DNA of 64,000 nucleotides from Candidatus Methanoplasma cognatum (GCA_009777615.1 WRLM01000001.1:62001-126000), one strand, 5' to 3'. Counted from the first letter of the stretch, positions 26,766-36,414 are shown. Notes: generated by a model from the sequence alone, not told the origin. A program made the numbers and translations.

Positions 26766-28081
26766 GACAGGAGGTTCTTCATGCGGTCCGTCTTCTTCTG
26801 TATCAGATCGCGTTTTCCGATGTCGTGCCGGGCCCAGATCATATCCCCTTTGACGAATTTCAGGGCCGCCTCGCATCTCTGCTCAGCCTCCTCTATCGTC
26901 TCGCCTATGCCCACTATCCCGATGGATCTGGATGTTCCCGTGAACAGCTTGCCGTCCCTTTCGTCGACATTCGCATAGAATATCTCCGCACCGCACTCGC
27001 GTATGCTTTCCTCATCGATCATTATCTCATATCCGGGTTCGGATTTGATACCGTAGCCTTTGGGGACGACATACTTGCAGACGGTAGCGAGATTCTTGAA
27101 TTTGACAGTGTCCTCTTTCAGTTTCCCCCCGGCCATATCTTTTATGACAGTATGGAAATTGGTCTCGAGTATCGGAAGAATATTCATTGCCTCCGGGTCT
27201 CCGAATCTGGCGTTGATCTCTATTAACTTGAGGCCGGTCCTCGTCAGCATGAATTGGCCGTACATAGGGCCGCGGTACGGGCATCCCTCCTCATTCATTG
27301 CATCCACTATCTGCCCGAGTATGTCCAGCGCTTTATCTTTCGCATCCGCGGGGATAAAAGGCAGAAGGTGATCCGCATCCGAATAGGAGCCCATCCCTCC
27401 CGTGTTTGGCCCCACATCCCCTTCGTACGCTCTTTTGTGGTCCTGGACCAAAGGCATGGGCACCAAGTGTCTGCCGTCGACGAAGACCATCTGGGTGAAT
27501 TCCTCCCCCACGACCTTTTCTTCTATGATGACGCTGTCCTCGTCTATCTCTCTCAGGATCTCTCTGACATAGGCCATTGTCTCCTCGTGGCCGTTGATGT
27601 GTTCTCCCTGGACCTTGACCCCTTTCCCCCCGGTCAATCCGACAGGCTTTACAACTATCTCTTTATTCAGCGTCTTAAGGTATTCCTCTGCGCTCTCCGG
27701 AGTTCTGAAAATGGAGTATTCGATGTTCCCCTCGATCTTGTATTTCGACATAAGATGCCTCATGAACGATTTGGAGGTCTCGATCATGGCCGCGTCCTTA
27801 GTAGGGGCCGCGCATTTTACGCCTATATGTTCCAGTGCGTCAACCAGACCGATCTCCAATGGGGCCTCGGGCCCGATGAAGGCGTAGCTCACGTCGTGCT
27901 CGATGGCAAATTCGCAGATGTCGTCAACAAGTCTTTCGTTAATGAGTTTGTATTCCTTGGCCCTTCTCATTATGCCAGGATTTGCGTTCTTCATTACGGA
28001 ATAGATCTCGGCTCCGGAACGGTACAGGGCCTCTACGGCCGCATGCTCCCTTCCTCCGCCGCCTACAGTCAAGATTCTCAT
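26762..28081 (-). CDS. purD: Phosphoribosylamine-glycine ligase
   Basis: A 439-residue ATP-grasp enzyme that joins glycine to 5-phosphoribosylamine in purine synthesis. The N-domain begins MRILTVGGGGREHA; the ATP-grasp core is seen in VVKPVGLTGGKGVKVQG, PLVQDHKRAYEGDVGPNTGG and LIEINARFGDPEA. The length is normal. It lies between hypB (9 bp upstream) and truA (4-bp overlap), an operon of mixed roles. purL lies elsewhere in this window at 57070-59373. Confidence 0.97.
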   Translation of the reverse strand: MRILTVGGGGREHAAVEALYRSGAEIYSVMKNANPGIMRRAKEYKLINERLVDDICEFAIEHDVSYAFIGPEAPLEIGLVDALEHIGVKCAAPTKDAAMIETSKSFMRHLMSKYKIEGNIEYSIFRTPESAEEYLKTLNKEIVVKPVGLTGGKGVKVQGEHINGHEETMAYVREILREIDEDSVIIEEKVVGEEFTQMVFVDGRHLVPMPLVQDHKRAYEGDVGPNTGGMGSYSDADHLLPFIPADAKDKALDILGQIVDAMNEEGCPYRGPMYGQFMLTRTGLKLIEINARFGDPEAMNILPILETNFHTVIKDMAGGKLKEDTVKFKNLATVCKYVVPKGYGIKSEPGYEIMIDEESIRECGAEIFYANVDERDGKLFTGTSRSIGIVGIGETIEEAEQRCEAALKFVKGDMIWARHDIGKRDLIQKKTDRMKNLLS

Positions 28082-28090
28082 TATCTCACC

Positions 28091-28741
28091 TCAGAGTTCC
28101 AGCACGGAGATTATCTCGTCTATGCCTTCCTCTGTTTTTGTGCTGCACTTATACATGGTCTTCAGTCCGCCCGTTAGCTTCCTATAGTCATCCGTGATGA
28201 CGTCCGGATCCACTCCCACCGCATCCGCGATATCCATCTTATTCAGTATGGCAATGTCGGAATGCAGGAATATGTCATGATGTTTTCTCACCATGTCGTC
28301 GCCCTCGGTCGTTGATATCACGACCACTCTGTAATCCGCCCCAAGCGGAAAATCGGCAGGGCACACTAGGTTGCCGACGTTCTCAATGAAGACCACATCG
28401 TATCCGTCCAAGTCTATTTTGTCAAGGCTCTTCTTTATGAGGTTGGCGTCAAGGTGGCATTCATGGCCGGTGTTGCAGTTCACTGCCTCAAGGCCGGACC
28501 CCCTCATCCTCCTCTGATCGTCATCGCCGGTGACATCCCCCGCTATCGCACACACTTTGAGGCCTTTGTTTCTCATTCTCTCGGCCAATTTGATTATAAG
28601 GGAGGTCTTTCCGGACCCGATGGAACCCATAAACTCTATCGCCCTGACGTTCTTCTCCTTCAGTAGGCGGTAGTTTGAGTTTGCTATCCTGTTGTTCTCT
28701 TTCAGAACATCATACTCCATCCCCACTTGGACGATGTGCAT
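28091..28741 (-). CDS. hypB: Hydrogenase nickel incorporation GTPase HypB
   Basis: A 216-residue SIMIBI-class GTPase that supplies Ni2+ to [NiFe] hydrogenases. The P-loop GSIGSGKTS is near residue 40, the metal-site block CNTGHECHLDANLI near 89-100, the switch ENVGNLVCPADFPLG near 120, and the base-specificity motif NKMD near 165. The N-terminal His-rich nickel store seen in some bacteria is missing, as in many archaea. hypA is not adjacent. A nickel hydrogenase in the organism fits a methanogen. Confidence 0.95.
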   Translation of the reverse strand: MHIVQVGMEYDVLKENNRIANSNYRLLKEKNVRAIEFMGSIGSGKTSLIIKLAERMRNKGLKVCAIAGDVTGDDDQRRMRGSGLEAVNCNTGHECHLDANLIKKSLDKIDLDGYDVVFIENVGNLVCPADFPLGADYRVVVISTTEGDDMVRKHHDIFLHSDIAILNKMDIADAVGVDPDVITDDYRKLTGGLKTMYKCSTKTEEGIDEIISVLEL

Positions 28742-28811
28742 AAGGGCGGGATGCGTTCTATGATAAAAACACTATCCTTATAGATATGTTAGCATTACAT
28801 AATTGAAGCAA

Positions 28812-30113
28812 ATGAGCTATTCGATTTCTCTATCCAAACTGTTGGAAAGCATCGGAGCTAAGGAAGGTTCCAAGCTTTCGGTGGAATCCAGAGGCAAAAC
28901 ATATATAGGTACGCTTATGCCGCATCATGATTTCAGCGGCGGCGACGTTGTGGTCCTTAAACTAAGCAGCGGATACAACATAGGCGTAAGGATCTTTGAG
29001 GATTCCGCAATAAAAGTGCTGGAACAGCCGCGGCCTTATGAAAAGAAAGAGGTTGCGGCTGAGTTCAGAGAGGGACTCCCGACGATCACCATAATTGGCA
29101 CAGGCGGAACGATCTCGTCCAACGCCGACCGCCGCGGGACGGGCGCCCTTCATCCCGCGCTCCCAGTATCGGAGCTGGTGGACTCGGTGCCGGGACTGAG
29201 GGAGAGCGCCAACATCTCCGCAAAGACCCTGTTCTCTGTATTCTCGGAGAACATCAGCACGGAACACTGGCAGGAGCTTGCGGAAGCCGTCGCGAACGAG
29301 ATCAACGGCGGCGCGGACGCGGTCATAATCCTGCACGGAACGGATACCATGGGGTACACTGCGGCGGCCCTTTCGTTCATGCTCGCCGGCGTCCCGAAGC
29401 CGGTGGTGCTGGTCGGCGCGCAGCGTTCTCCCGACAGGCCGGCGTCCGACGCCCCGTCGAACATCACGGCGGCCGTAAGGTTCTGCGTCAAAGGAGGAAC
29501 GGCGGGAGTGTTCGTGGTCATGCACAATACTCTGGAGGACGATTCGTTCGCCGTGCACATCGGAACAAGGGTGAGGAAGATGCACACTTCAAGGCGCGAC
29601 GCGTTCAAAAGCATCAATGCCGCACCGATCGCATTCCTGGATGAGAAAGGAACGATCACATTCACAAAAGAAGGAAGAGGCGTAACGTCGGAGAAAGCGT
29701 CCGCAAAGACAAAGATGGAAAGGTCGACGATACTCCTCCAATATTACCCCGGCATGGATCCGTCACTTTTCGAAGGGATGATGATGAAAAGCAAGGGGAT
29801 AGTCATATCCGGTTCCGGACTCGGTCACGTCAACGAAGGCATGATCTCTCTGATAAAGAAGGCCTGCGGCAACGGTTCGGTGGTGGTTGTGACCTCTCAA
29901 TGTTTCAGCGGCCGGACCAATCTTAACGTTTACAGCACAGGAAGGGACATGCTCTCGGCCGGTGCCGTTGCGGTCCTGGACATGCTCCCCGAGACGGCAT
30001 ATGTGAAGCTGATGTGGGCGCTTGCCAATTCCGAGAGCCCGGAGGAAGCGAAAAGGCTGATGACGACTTCCCTTGCGGATGAGATGGGAGATAGGAGGGA
30101 AGTGGATGTCTGA
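28812..30113 (+). CDS. gatD: Glutamyl-tRNA(Gln) amidotransferase subunit D
   Basis: A 433-residue archaeal GatD, an L-asparaginase-like glutaminase that frees ammonia for GatE. A small N-terminal beta domain (about residues 1-75) precedes the asparaginase fold, with the catalytic TGGT motif as IIGTGGTISSNADR near residue 97 and the second active-site motif HGTDTMGYTA near residue 175. The ATG at 28812 is about 28 bp after a TATA (CTTATAGATAT), so the message is leaderless; a TTG three codons earlier is possible. It overlaps gatE by 8 bp. Confidence 0.96.
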   Translation: MSYSISLSKLLESIGAKEGSKLSVESRGKTYIGTLMPHHDFSGGDVVVLKLSSGYNIGVRIFEDSAIKVLEQPRPYEKKEVAAEFREGLPTITIIGTGGTISSNADRRGTGALHPALPVSELVDSVPGLRESANISAKTLFSVFSENISTEHWQELAEAVANEINGGADAVIILHGTDTMGYTAAALSFMLAGVPKPVVLVGAQRSPDRPASDAPSNITAAVRFCVKGGTAGVFVVMHNTLEDDSFAVHIGTRVRKMHTSRRDAFKSINAAPIAFLDEKGTITFTKEGRGVTSEKASAKTKMERSTILLQYYPGMDPSLFEGMMMKSKGIVISGSGLGHVNEGMISLIKKACGNGSVVVVTSQCFSGRTNLNVYSTGRDMLSAGAVAVLDMLPETAYVKLMWALANSESPEEAKRLMTTSLADEMGDRREVDV

Positions 30114-31968
30114 ACGGGAACTGAAATGCGGCATCGAGATCCACCAGCAGCTTGACACGAAGAAATTATTCTGCGACTGCGAGAGCAATCTTGCGGACAG
30201 CGGATACGGGGCATTCTACCGCAGGCTCAGGCCCACCGCCAGCGAGCTGGGGGAGATGGACAGGGCCGCGCTGGCACAGTTCCAGAAGGACGAAGGGTTC
30301 AGGTACCAATGCTGCGAAGGCTGCACCTGCCTTGCGGACCTGGACGAAGAGCCTCCCCACTCGGTGAACGATGACGCCATGGATACGACGCTGACATTTT
30401 CGATGATGCTTGGCGCCCAGGTGATAGATGAGATACACTTCATGCGTAAGATGGCAATAGACGGCTCGAACACCACCGGTTATCAGAGGACGGCTCTGAT
30501 ATCTGTCGACGGGGCGATAGACGTCAACGGCAAGAAGATAGGGATACAGACGGTCTGTCTGGAAGAGGATTCCGCAAGGAAACTCGAATCCGACGGGAAC
30601 GAGGTGCTGTGGCGCCTTGACAGGCTGGGGATACCGCTGATAGAGGTTGCGACCGCGCCCGATATGGAGACGCCGGAGGAAGTGATGGAAGTAGCGCTCA
30701 GACTCGGAACGATCCTGAGAGCGACGAAGAGAGTCAAGCGGGGAATAGGAACGATCAGAGAGGACATCAATATCTCGATACCGGGAGGGGCCAGGGTCGA
30801 GATCAAAGGGGCCCAGGAACTCAGGCTGCTTCCAGACTATGTAAGGAACGAGATGGAAAGGCAGAAGATGCTCATCTTGATCAAAGGGATCCTGAACGGA
30901 AGAGGGACGAAACCCGCCGAATTCATACCGGTCGACGCGACCGAGGTATTCTCCAAATGCGGGTCGAAGGTCATCAAAGGCGCCATTGACGAAAAAGGAA
31001 AAGTGATCGCCGTAAGACTGCCCGGCTTCTCCGGAGTAATGAACGGCGACAACGGGAAATTAAGACTTGGATCGGAAATGGCGCAGTATGCCAGGGTCCA
31101 GGGTGTGAAGGGAATATTCCATTCCGACGAACTTCCCAACTACGGAATAGAAAAAGAGTTCATAGACGCTCTGAGGTCCCTGCTTGATCTTCCTTCCGAC
31201 GAAGCGTTCGTCATATGCGCCGCAAAGGAGAAGAAAGCGGTCAACGCGCTGAGGGCGGCTGTGAACAGGGCGAACCAAGCGATAGAAGGCGTGCCGGAAG
31301 AGACAAGGGACCCGCTGCCGGACGGCACCACAAGATACTCAAGACCGCTTCCGGGCGCGGCAAGGATGTACCCGGAGACGGACGTTCCGCCCATCTATAT
31401 GACCGAAGAGAGGCTGAAGGCAATAGAGGAGAACATGCCCGAATTGCCGGAGGAGATCGAGAAAAGGCTGGTCACATCATATGGCATAAACGCACAGCAG
31501 GCCGGTCAGATCGTGAGACAGAGCCGCGATGAGATATTTGTTAAGATATCGGAGGGAACGGGAATGACCTCGGCGGCGGCGACCGCCCTGACGAGCACGT
31601 ATGCGGAGCTGGAGCGCGAGGGACTCGATCCCGACTCGATCCCTGACGGAAAAATGCTGAAGGCGTTCGAGCTCCTGAGGGCGAACAGGTTCTCAAAAGA
31701 GGCGTTGCCGTCGCTGCTGAGGGAGGTCGCCAAAGGAACCGACGCAGAGGAAGCTATCGGCAGATTGGGACTGGAGACCGTAGGCAGCGACGAGGCGACC
31801 GGAGTGATATCGTCCATTGTCAAAGAGCGCGAGGATTTCGTAAGGTCAAAAGGCCTTGAAGCGATAGGGCCTCTGATGGGCCCGGTCATGGCTGCCCTGA
31901 GGGGAAAGATCGACGGAAAGCAGGCTAACGAACTCCTTGCCGAAGAGATAAAGAAGCTCATAGGCTGA
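30106..31968 (+). CDS. gatE: Glutamyl-tRNA(Gln) amidotransferase subunit E
   Basis: A 620-residue GatB/GatE-family kinase-transamidase that converts Glu-tRNA(Gln) to Gln-tRNA(Gln) with GatD. The core starts LKCGIEIHQQLDTKKLFCDC and includes GFRYQCCEGCTCL, EDSARK, the SIPGGARVEIKGAQEL block, and a C-terminal YqeY-like tail domain (about residues 470-620). An archaeal-only AspRS-like insertion fits the long length. AGGAGGGA lies before the ATG at 30106, inside the end of gatD. It converges with the methylase gene, overlapping by 11 bp. Confidence 0.97.
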   Translation: MSERELKCGIEIHQQLDTKKLFCDCESNLADSGYGAFYRRLRPTASELGEMDRAALAQFQKDEGFRYQCCEGCTCLADLDEEPPHSVNDDAMDTTLTFSMMLGAQVIDEIHFMRKMAIDGSNTTGYQRTALISVDGAIDVNGKKIGIQTVCLEEDSARKLESDGNEVLWRLDRLGIPLIEVATAPDMETPEEVMEVALRLGTILRATKRVKRGIGTIREDINISIPGGARVEIKGAQELRLLPDYVRNEMERQKMLILIKGILNGRGTKPAEFIPVDATEVFSKCGSKVIKGAIDEKGKVIAVRLPGFSGVMNGDNGKLRLGSEMAQYARVQGVKGIFHSDELPNYGIEKEFIDALRSLLDLPSDEAFVICAAKEKKAVNALRAAVNRANQAIEGVPEETRDPLPDGTTRYSRPLPGAARMYPETDVPPIYMTEERLKAIEENMPELPEEIEKRLVTSYGINAQQAGQIVRQSRDEIFVKISEGTGMTSAAATALTSTYAELEREGLDPDSIPDGKMLKAFELLRANRFSKEALPSLLREVAKGTDAEEAIGRLGLETVGSDEATGVISSIVKEREDFVRSKGLEAIGPLMGPVMAALRGKIDGKQANELLAEEIKKLIG

Positions 31969-32524
31969 TCTCAAGGACGCTGAGCCTCTCAAAGAAAAGG
32001 GGAAGTTCGGACAATGTCCTTACATCAAGCCCTTCCAGAACAGACTGCAGAGAGTCTTGGTCCATAAGCGACGATACAACGATGACCAGTCTCCCTTTTG
32101 GGAGAAGATGATCCTGCGCGCCCGTTATCAGGCCGGGAAGAGGCCCGAGGCCGTCGTCCCCGCCGGACCAGGCAAGCGCCAGATCCCCCTCCTCCTTGAC
32201 CGGGAGATACGGAATATTGAATATTATCGTGTCGAACCTTCCGCTGATATTCGAATAGAGGTCCGTTTCGACCACATCCGCGTCAAGCGAGTTCAGCGCC
32301 ATGTTCCTCTTTGTCAGGGCTACGGCTTTTTTGTTGATGTCCCCGCAGGTGACGACCCCTCCGTTCAGCGCACAGTGCATCGATACGATCCCGGAGCCGC
32401 ATCCGATCTCCAATATCCTTTCTCCGGCGCGGATGTTCAGCGAGCTTATCAAAAGAAAACTGTCGTCGGAGGGCGGATAGACTCCGTCATCATCTTCGAC
32501 GATCAGTTTCGGATCATACTTCAT
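31958..32524 (-). CDS. HemK/Mtq2-like class I methyltransferase
   Basis: A 188-residue Rossmann-fold methyltransferase. The SAM motif is ILEIGCGSGIVSMH and the substrate loop reads NIPYLP where HemK-type N5-glutamine methylases have NPPY. The archaeal/eukaryotic Mtq2-like group of this size modifies the GGQ glutamine of the release factor; that role is inferred. A leaderless ATG at 32524 is supported by the minus-strand TATA at about 32547-32554, 27 bp upstream; an in-frame TTG at 32563 would lie beyond the TATA. Confidence 0.8.
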   Translation of the reverse strand: MKYDPKLIVEDDDGVYPPSDDSFLLISSLNIRAGERILEIGCGSGIVSMHCALNGGVVTCGDINKKAVALTKRNMALNSLDADVVETDLYSNISGRFDTIIFNIPYLPVKEEGDLALAWSGGDDGLGPLPGLITGAQDHLLPKGRLVIVVSSLMDQDSLQSVLEGLDVRTLSELPLFFERLSVLEISL

Positions 32525-32546
32525 CGGAGGGAGATGGGCGTGCTCA

Positions 32547-32554
32547 GATATAAC
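32547..32554. promoter_or_regulatory. Shared bidirectional TATA element
   Basis: The tract GATATAAC sits 27 bp from the ATG of the minus-strand methylase and about 35 bp from the ATG of the plus-strand metallo-hydrolase. Both genes have no other AT-rich promoter candidate, so one element, or two overlapping ones, may serve both directions. This is inferred from spacing only. Confidence 0.5.
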
Positions 32555-32584
32555 TGGGGACAAAGAAACATAGTTCTAAATGCG

Positions 32585-33175
32585 ATGAGATACGGAGGCA
32601 TGATAAAACTGGACGTGCTGGCGATCGGAAACTTCCAAAGGGATCAGGAAGGAAAGGTATTCGACGCGCATTCTTCATCTGTTCTGATAAGAACAAACGA
32701 AAGGACGATAGTGGTCGACACCAGCACCAGCTACATGAGGCCGGCGATAAAGACGTCCTTCAAGCAGATAGGCGTGTTCCCGAAAGACGTCGACACGGTG
32801 GTGCTCACTCACTCTCATTACGATCATGTGGGCAACAACGACATGTTCGAGAATGCGGAGATACTGGTACATCCGGACGAGCACGGCCGAATCGACGGCG
32901 CCAAACCTATTGAAACAGACAAAGAGTTGGCGCCGGGAGTGAGGATCGTCCACACCCCGGGCCATACGAAAGGGTCCATAAGCGTTTTCGTCAGGGCCGA
33001 TATGAAATATGCGATCGCCGGGGACTCGCTGCCGAAGCAAGGAAACTATGAGAGGATGGTGCCTCCCGCGATAAACATAGACGCAGAGGTTGCACTGGAA
33101 AGCTTAAAGATGATAATCAGGTATGCCGATGTTATAATACCGGGACACGATCCCCCCTTCTTGGCAGAAAGGTGA
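32585..33175 (+). CDS. Metallo-beta-lactamase-fold hydrolase
   Basis: A 196-residue MBL-fold protein with the dinuclear zinc motif THSHYDHVG, then HTPGHTKGS, the bridging Asp in AIAGDSLP, and a final His in IIPGHDPPF. It resembles small archaeal glyoxalase-II-like hydrolases, but the substrate is unknown. A second ATG at 32600 is possible; 32585 is used because the TATA spacing fits it. The next gene begins 4 bp after the stop with a GGTGATATA leader, so the two form an operon. Confidence 0.85.
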   Translation: MRYGGMIKLDVLAIGNFQRDQEGKVFDAHSSSVLIRTNERTIVVDTSTSYMRPAIKTSFKQIGVFPKDVDTVVLTHSHYDHVGNNDMFENAEILVHPDEHGRIDGAKPIETDKELAPGVRIVHTPGHTKGSISVFVRADMKYAIAGDSLPKQGNYERMVPPAINIDAEVALESLKMIIRYADVIIPGHDPPFLAER

Positions 33176-33179
33176 TATA

Positions 33180-33845
33180 ATGGTGAAAAGAGAGATGCCG
33201 GAGTGCCTATACGTTCAATGTCCGGACTGCGATGACGTCACGGAGCATGATATACTGAAAGGAAGGGCCGGAAAGGACAATGTCACAGGCACATTCAGGT
33301 GCACCGAATGCGGGAGGGTGTTCTCGGAGACGATAAGGCTGCCCGAGACCCTGAAATTGAAGGTCCTTTTCAGCGACGGCAGCGTAACGGAGACGACCGA
33401 GACGGAGATCGAATCGGATGAGATCCTGGCGGTTGGGGACGAGTTCGTCATTGATGACGGAAGGATGGTATGCATAACCCACGTAGAGACGAAGGACGGT
33501 AAGAAGGGGAAGAAGTGCCGGGCGGACGGGATCAAAGCGCTGTGGGTCAAGCAGTATGATGTTCTAAGTGTGAAAGTATCTGTCAACGACGGGCAAAGGA
33601 CATATTCGGTGAGGACGGACGCCGAACCCGACGATGAGTTCACTGTGGGAATGGTCCTGCCGTTCGAGGATTTCGACGCCCTCATACATGCGATAAAGAC
33701 CAAGGAGCGCCTGCTGAAGAATGGTTCCGCAGAGGCAAGGGACATCACCAGGATCTACGGAAAAATAAGAAAGAAGAGATATGAGGTCCTTGACCTGGAA
33801 GAGGATGACGATCAGGACGGGTTCGACTTCGAAGAAGACGATTGA
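33180..33845 (+). CDS. HVO_0476-family zinc-finger protein
   Basis: A 221-residue archaeal protein with an N-terminal zinc ribbon (CPDCDD near residue 14 and CTEC near 41), a central beta-rich domain (about residues 50-180) and an acidic tail (LEEDDDQDGFDFEEDD). Proteins of this make-up are conserved in euryarchaea without known function; zinc and acidic tail suggest a nucleic-acid or ribosome partner, which is a guess. Its 3' end overlaps the convergent HAD gene by 34 bp. Confidence 0.82.
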   Translation: MVKREMPECLYVQCPDCDDVTEHDILKGRAGKDNVTGTFRCTECGRVFSETIRLPETLKLKVLFSDGSVTETTETEIESDEILAVGDEFVIDDGRMVCITHVETKDGKKGKKCRADGIKALWVKQYDVLSVKVSVNDGQRTYSVRTDAEPDDEFTVGMVLPFEDFDALIHAIKTKERLLKNGSAEARDITRIYGKIRKKRYEVLDLEEDDDQDGFDFEEDD

Positions 33846-34501
33846 GCGTCTTCCTGCGGAAGTATATGGTCCAGGATGTCGGCAAGATTGTCCGATCTTA
33901 CCGTGAACGTAGCCGCCTTGCTTGTGAATTCGTCAGTGGGGTTGAACGCTATGGACATCCCGGAATTTTTGAACATAGGTATGTCAATGAATGAGTTGCC
34001 GACCGATACCGTCCTCTCCTTAGTAGTGCCGTACTTTTCAATGAAATGCCTGACGTTGATTCCCTTGTCCTCAAGATCTACGTTCATCCGCCCCTCGCCG
34101 GTCAGACTCCCGTCTGGATGGCTGCATATCTCATCCGCGACATGATCGTCGAATCCGAACTCTTCGCAGATCATCCTGGCGGCAAGACTGATGCCGCCGC
34201 TGACTATCACACATTTCATTCCGTTGCTCTTCAGACATGCGATCGTTTCCTGTATACCTCCGGTGAGCGGCAGTTTCTGGAGGATCCTGATGAGGTCCGA
34301 TATCCTGATGTCGGGGTTGACCATTTTCCATTGAGCTATGTCCCTCCTCATAAACTCAACCTGATCTATCTCCCCGTTGACGTATGCTTGGTATGTCGGA
34401 CCGTTATCGACGTCGAGGCACAGGTTGATCCAGTGCCAGGAGCTTCTGATCGATGTCAGGACGCCGTCCATATCAAAACAAACAAGGTCGTATCTTCTCA
34501 T
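33812..34501 (-). CDS. HAD-superfamily phosphatase, phosphoserine-phosphatase-like
   Basis: A 229-residue HAD hydrolase. Motif I is FDMDGVLTS (nucleophile Asp and acid Asp), motif II is the Ser in VIVSGG, the Lys of motif III lies in LEDKGINV, and motif IV is TVSVGNSFIDIPMF, which has Asn where many members have Asp. The SerB-like cap order suggests a small phosphate ester substrate. The last residues (SSSSKSNPS) are coded inside the convergent zinc-finger gene. Confidence 0.8.
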   Translation of the reverse strand: MRRYDLVCFDMDGVLTSIRSSWHWINLCLDVDNGPTYQAYVNGEIDQVEFMRRDIAQWKMVNPDIRISDLIRILQKLPLTGGIQETIACLKSNGMKCVIVSGGISLAARMICEEFGFDDHVADEICSHPDGSLTGEGRMNVDLEDKGINVRHFIEKYGTTKERTVSVGNSFIDIPMFKNSGMSIAFNPTDEFTSKAATFTVRSDNLADILDHILPQEDAQSSSSKSNPS

Positions 34502-34857
34502 CGCAGAGGGTATATCGGGTTTCGGATAAAATGGTTGGCGGTTCCCTTCCTATTGGACACACATGTCGGATTATTATGTAAGATCATTTACAATTCATAC
34601 TGATTTAATGCAACTCATAAATAATTTCTCAATAAAAAGCAGTAATAAGAAAAAGGCCGAAGGAGAGAACAAAGATAGGAAAAGTGTCATCCTCCCGAGA
34701 AGATAAAGAAATTGAATAGTTTCTCTTGAGGGCCGCAAAGTTGAGAAAAAGGAGGTTTATGCCGCCCTCGGACCCACCGTTATTATGCGGATATGGGCGG
34801 CGTATTGTTCGATCTCTCTTTTCCTCTGACCTTTCCGAACCGTGAGGCGCTGTGTTA
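34502..34857. other. Intergenic region, mostly AT-rich, no convincing gene
   Basis: This 356-bp gap separates divergent-to-tandem minus genes. It holds AT-rich stretches (34580-34640) fitting a minus-strand promoter for the HAD gene, and a strong AAGGAGGT at about 34748-34756 followed by an ATG at 34759 with a 28-codon frame to 34845 that is Pro/Leu/Ser-rich and lacks recognisable features. I do not call it a gene. Confidence 0.4.
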
Positions 34858-36414
34858 TCACTCCAGGATTACTGTCCTGTTCTTCGGGTATGTGACCATG
34901 TATTTTACGGATAGGACCTTGGAATCGGCGGGACTCAGCGTGAACTTCCAGGTCAGCTTCCCTGTTTCTTTGTCAAGCTCCGCCCCGGACACATTGACGG
35001 CGTCCACCGTGATGTCCTTGTTAGCAGACACAGGTATCTGATCCTCAATGGTTATATCGATATCCTGTTTCCTGAGGTTCCTCGCGTTGATCGTCCACTC
35101 CCTGCTGGCCTTGGCCGAGGAACCCATTGTGGATGTCGACGTATAGTCCTTTCCTCTGACCCTCGTGACGATGATGTTCTTATCCCTTCCCAGGGATATC
35201 CGGAGTCCTTCCTCCGCCTTTCTCGGGTCCACGTGTATCTCGCCCACGTACTTGTCCTCAAAGAAAACGTTCGCATTCCCGGCGAGGAGGTTCAGGTGCG
35301 TCCAGTCTTTGACTTCCGCGACAAGGAACACATCCTTTTCCAACTTCCTTACGCACCTGTACTGGTAACTGGCCTTGAGCTCATGCGTCAGTATGTCCAC
35401 GGTCTTTCCAGTTTCCGACGACAATACTGTGTACGGAACGGGCAGCGTGTACTCCACACTTGCCACACTTTCAGTCTGGACTGCGAGAGGAGCGGCAGGT
35501 TTCACAGTCAATGCATCGCTGGCACATTCCTCCACGCATAGATCCGCACAAACCGGCATCTCGGCGGACTTCCTCAGCCTCATGGACGGCGCCGCTTGGT
35601 ACGCCGTGTTCCATTCGGGACTGGGCTCGGGGGCATAGGGTACGTAGAAGTCTATGTACCATGGCCTCAGGTCGGGCAGGTTGCCGCTCAGCGACGGGTT
35701 CCCGGTGGACAGTATTATGTCAATGTTGTTCCAGTCTTCTCCTGTGTTCTGGTACACGATGGCCTTGGAAGCGAGGGACAGGGGACTTCCTATATCCTTC
35801 ACTCTTATGTCGTAATACGGTATCCATCTTGCATTGTGAATGAAATAGGATATCGTGAGCTCCGATTCGGTGTCGCCGTCGCAATGCACCTCTATTTCCA
35901 CCTGGGACCTTCTTCGGCCCCGGTCGTCCGCGCCGATCTGTGATTCTATTTTGGATATCTCGTATGAAAGCTTCTCGATCTTCTTCTGCGATTCGAACTT
36001 CTCGCCGCAAAGCGATGCCATCCTTTCTCTGAAAAAGAGGACGGCGTCTTTCATGTCTTCGGATCTGAATGTCTTTCCGTCAGGTGTCTGGGCGTTCTTC
36101 CTTATCAGGTTCTCTTCTTCTGTGAGCACGCCGAACATACTCCTTTCTATACTCAGCTCGCCCTTGAGCTTCTCCAGCTTCGCATAGAGTTCCGATATGC
36201 GCTTGTTCTCCGTCTTTGCGTATACGGTGCTGTGTGAAACGGACTGCACGAAACACTTCCCGTCCGAGGATGCGGTTATGCTCCGCCCGTTCATGTCGAG
36301 CGGGAGGTCGCCGAATGCCACTTTATTGGTCCCGCTTTTAAGTTTGAAGGTCCGCGTCCTTGTGATCTGTGCGCCGCTCAGGTACACTACTGCTTGTGTG
36401 ATCTCGCTTGCCAT
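34858..36414 (-). CDS. DUF4140/DUF4139 (mucoidy-inhibitor-like) protein
   Basis: A 518-residue protein. The N-terminal part (VVYLSGAQITRTRTFKLKSG) is the DUF4140 beta domain, followed by a coiled-coil (about residues 70-160, rich in Lys/Glu) and a large DUF4139 beta region with ISYFIHNARWIPYYDIRV, ILSTGNPSL and WTINARNLRKQDIDI. No signal peptide or membrane helix is visible, so it is probably cytoplasmic. Bacterial relatives are named MuiA-like; the archaeal role is unknown. It reaches the usual family length and appears intact. Confidence 0.85.
   Translation of the reverse strand: MASEITQAVVYLSGAQITRTRTFKLKSGTNKVAFGDLPLDMNGRSITASSDGKCFVQSVSHSTVYAKTENKRISELYAKLEKLKGELSIERSMFGVLTEEENLIRKNAQTPDGKTFRSEDMKDAVLFFRERMASLCGEKFESQKKIEKLSYEISKIESQIGADDRGRRRSQVEIEVHCDGDTESELTISYFIHNARWIPYYDIRVKDIGSPLSLASKAIVYQNTGEDWNNIDIILSTGNPSLSGNLPDLRPWYIDFYVPYAPEPSPEWNTAYQAAPSMRLRKSAEMPVCADLCVEECASDALTVKPAAPLAVQTESVASVEYTLPVPYTVLSSETGKTVDILTHELKASYQYRCVRKLEKDVFLVAEVKDWTHLNLLAGNANVFFEDKYVGEIHVDPRKAEEGLRISLGRDKNIIVTRVRGKDYTSTSTMGSSAKASREWTINARNLRKQDIDITIEDQIPVSANKDITVDAVNVSGAELDKETGKLTWKFTLSPADSKVLSVKYMVTYPKNRTVILE

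Noticed and set aside
32057-32584. N-terminal extension of the metallo-hydrolase frame back to 32057
   Set aside because: It overlaps the methylase gene on the other strand; the MBL homology begins at 32585-32600 and the promoter lies at 32547.
34759-34845. 28-codon frame behind a perfect AAGGAGGT
   Set aside because: Very short, low-complexity, no TATA at a fitting distance and no recognisable features; kept as a note only.
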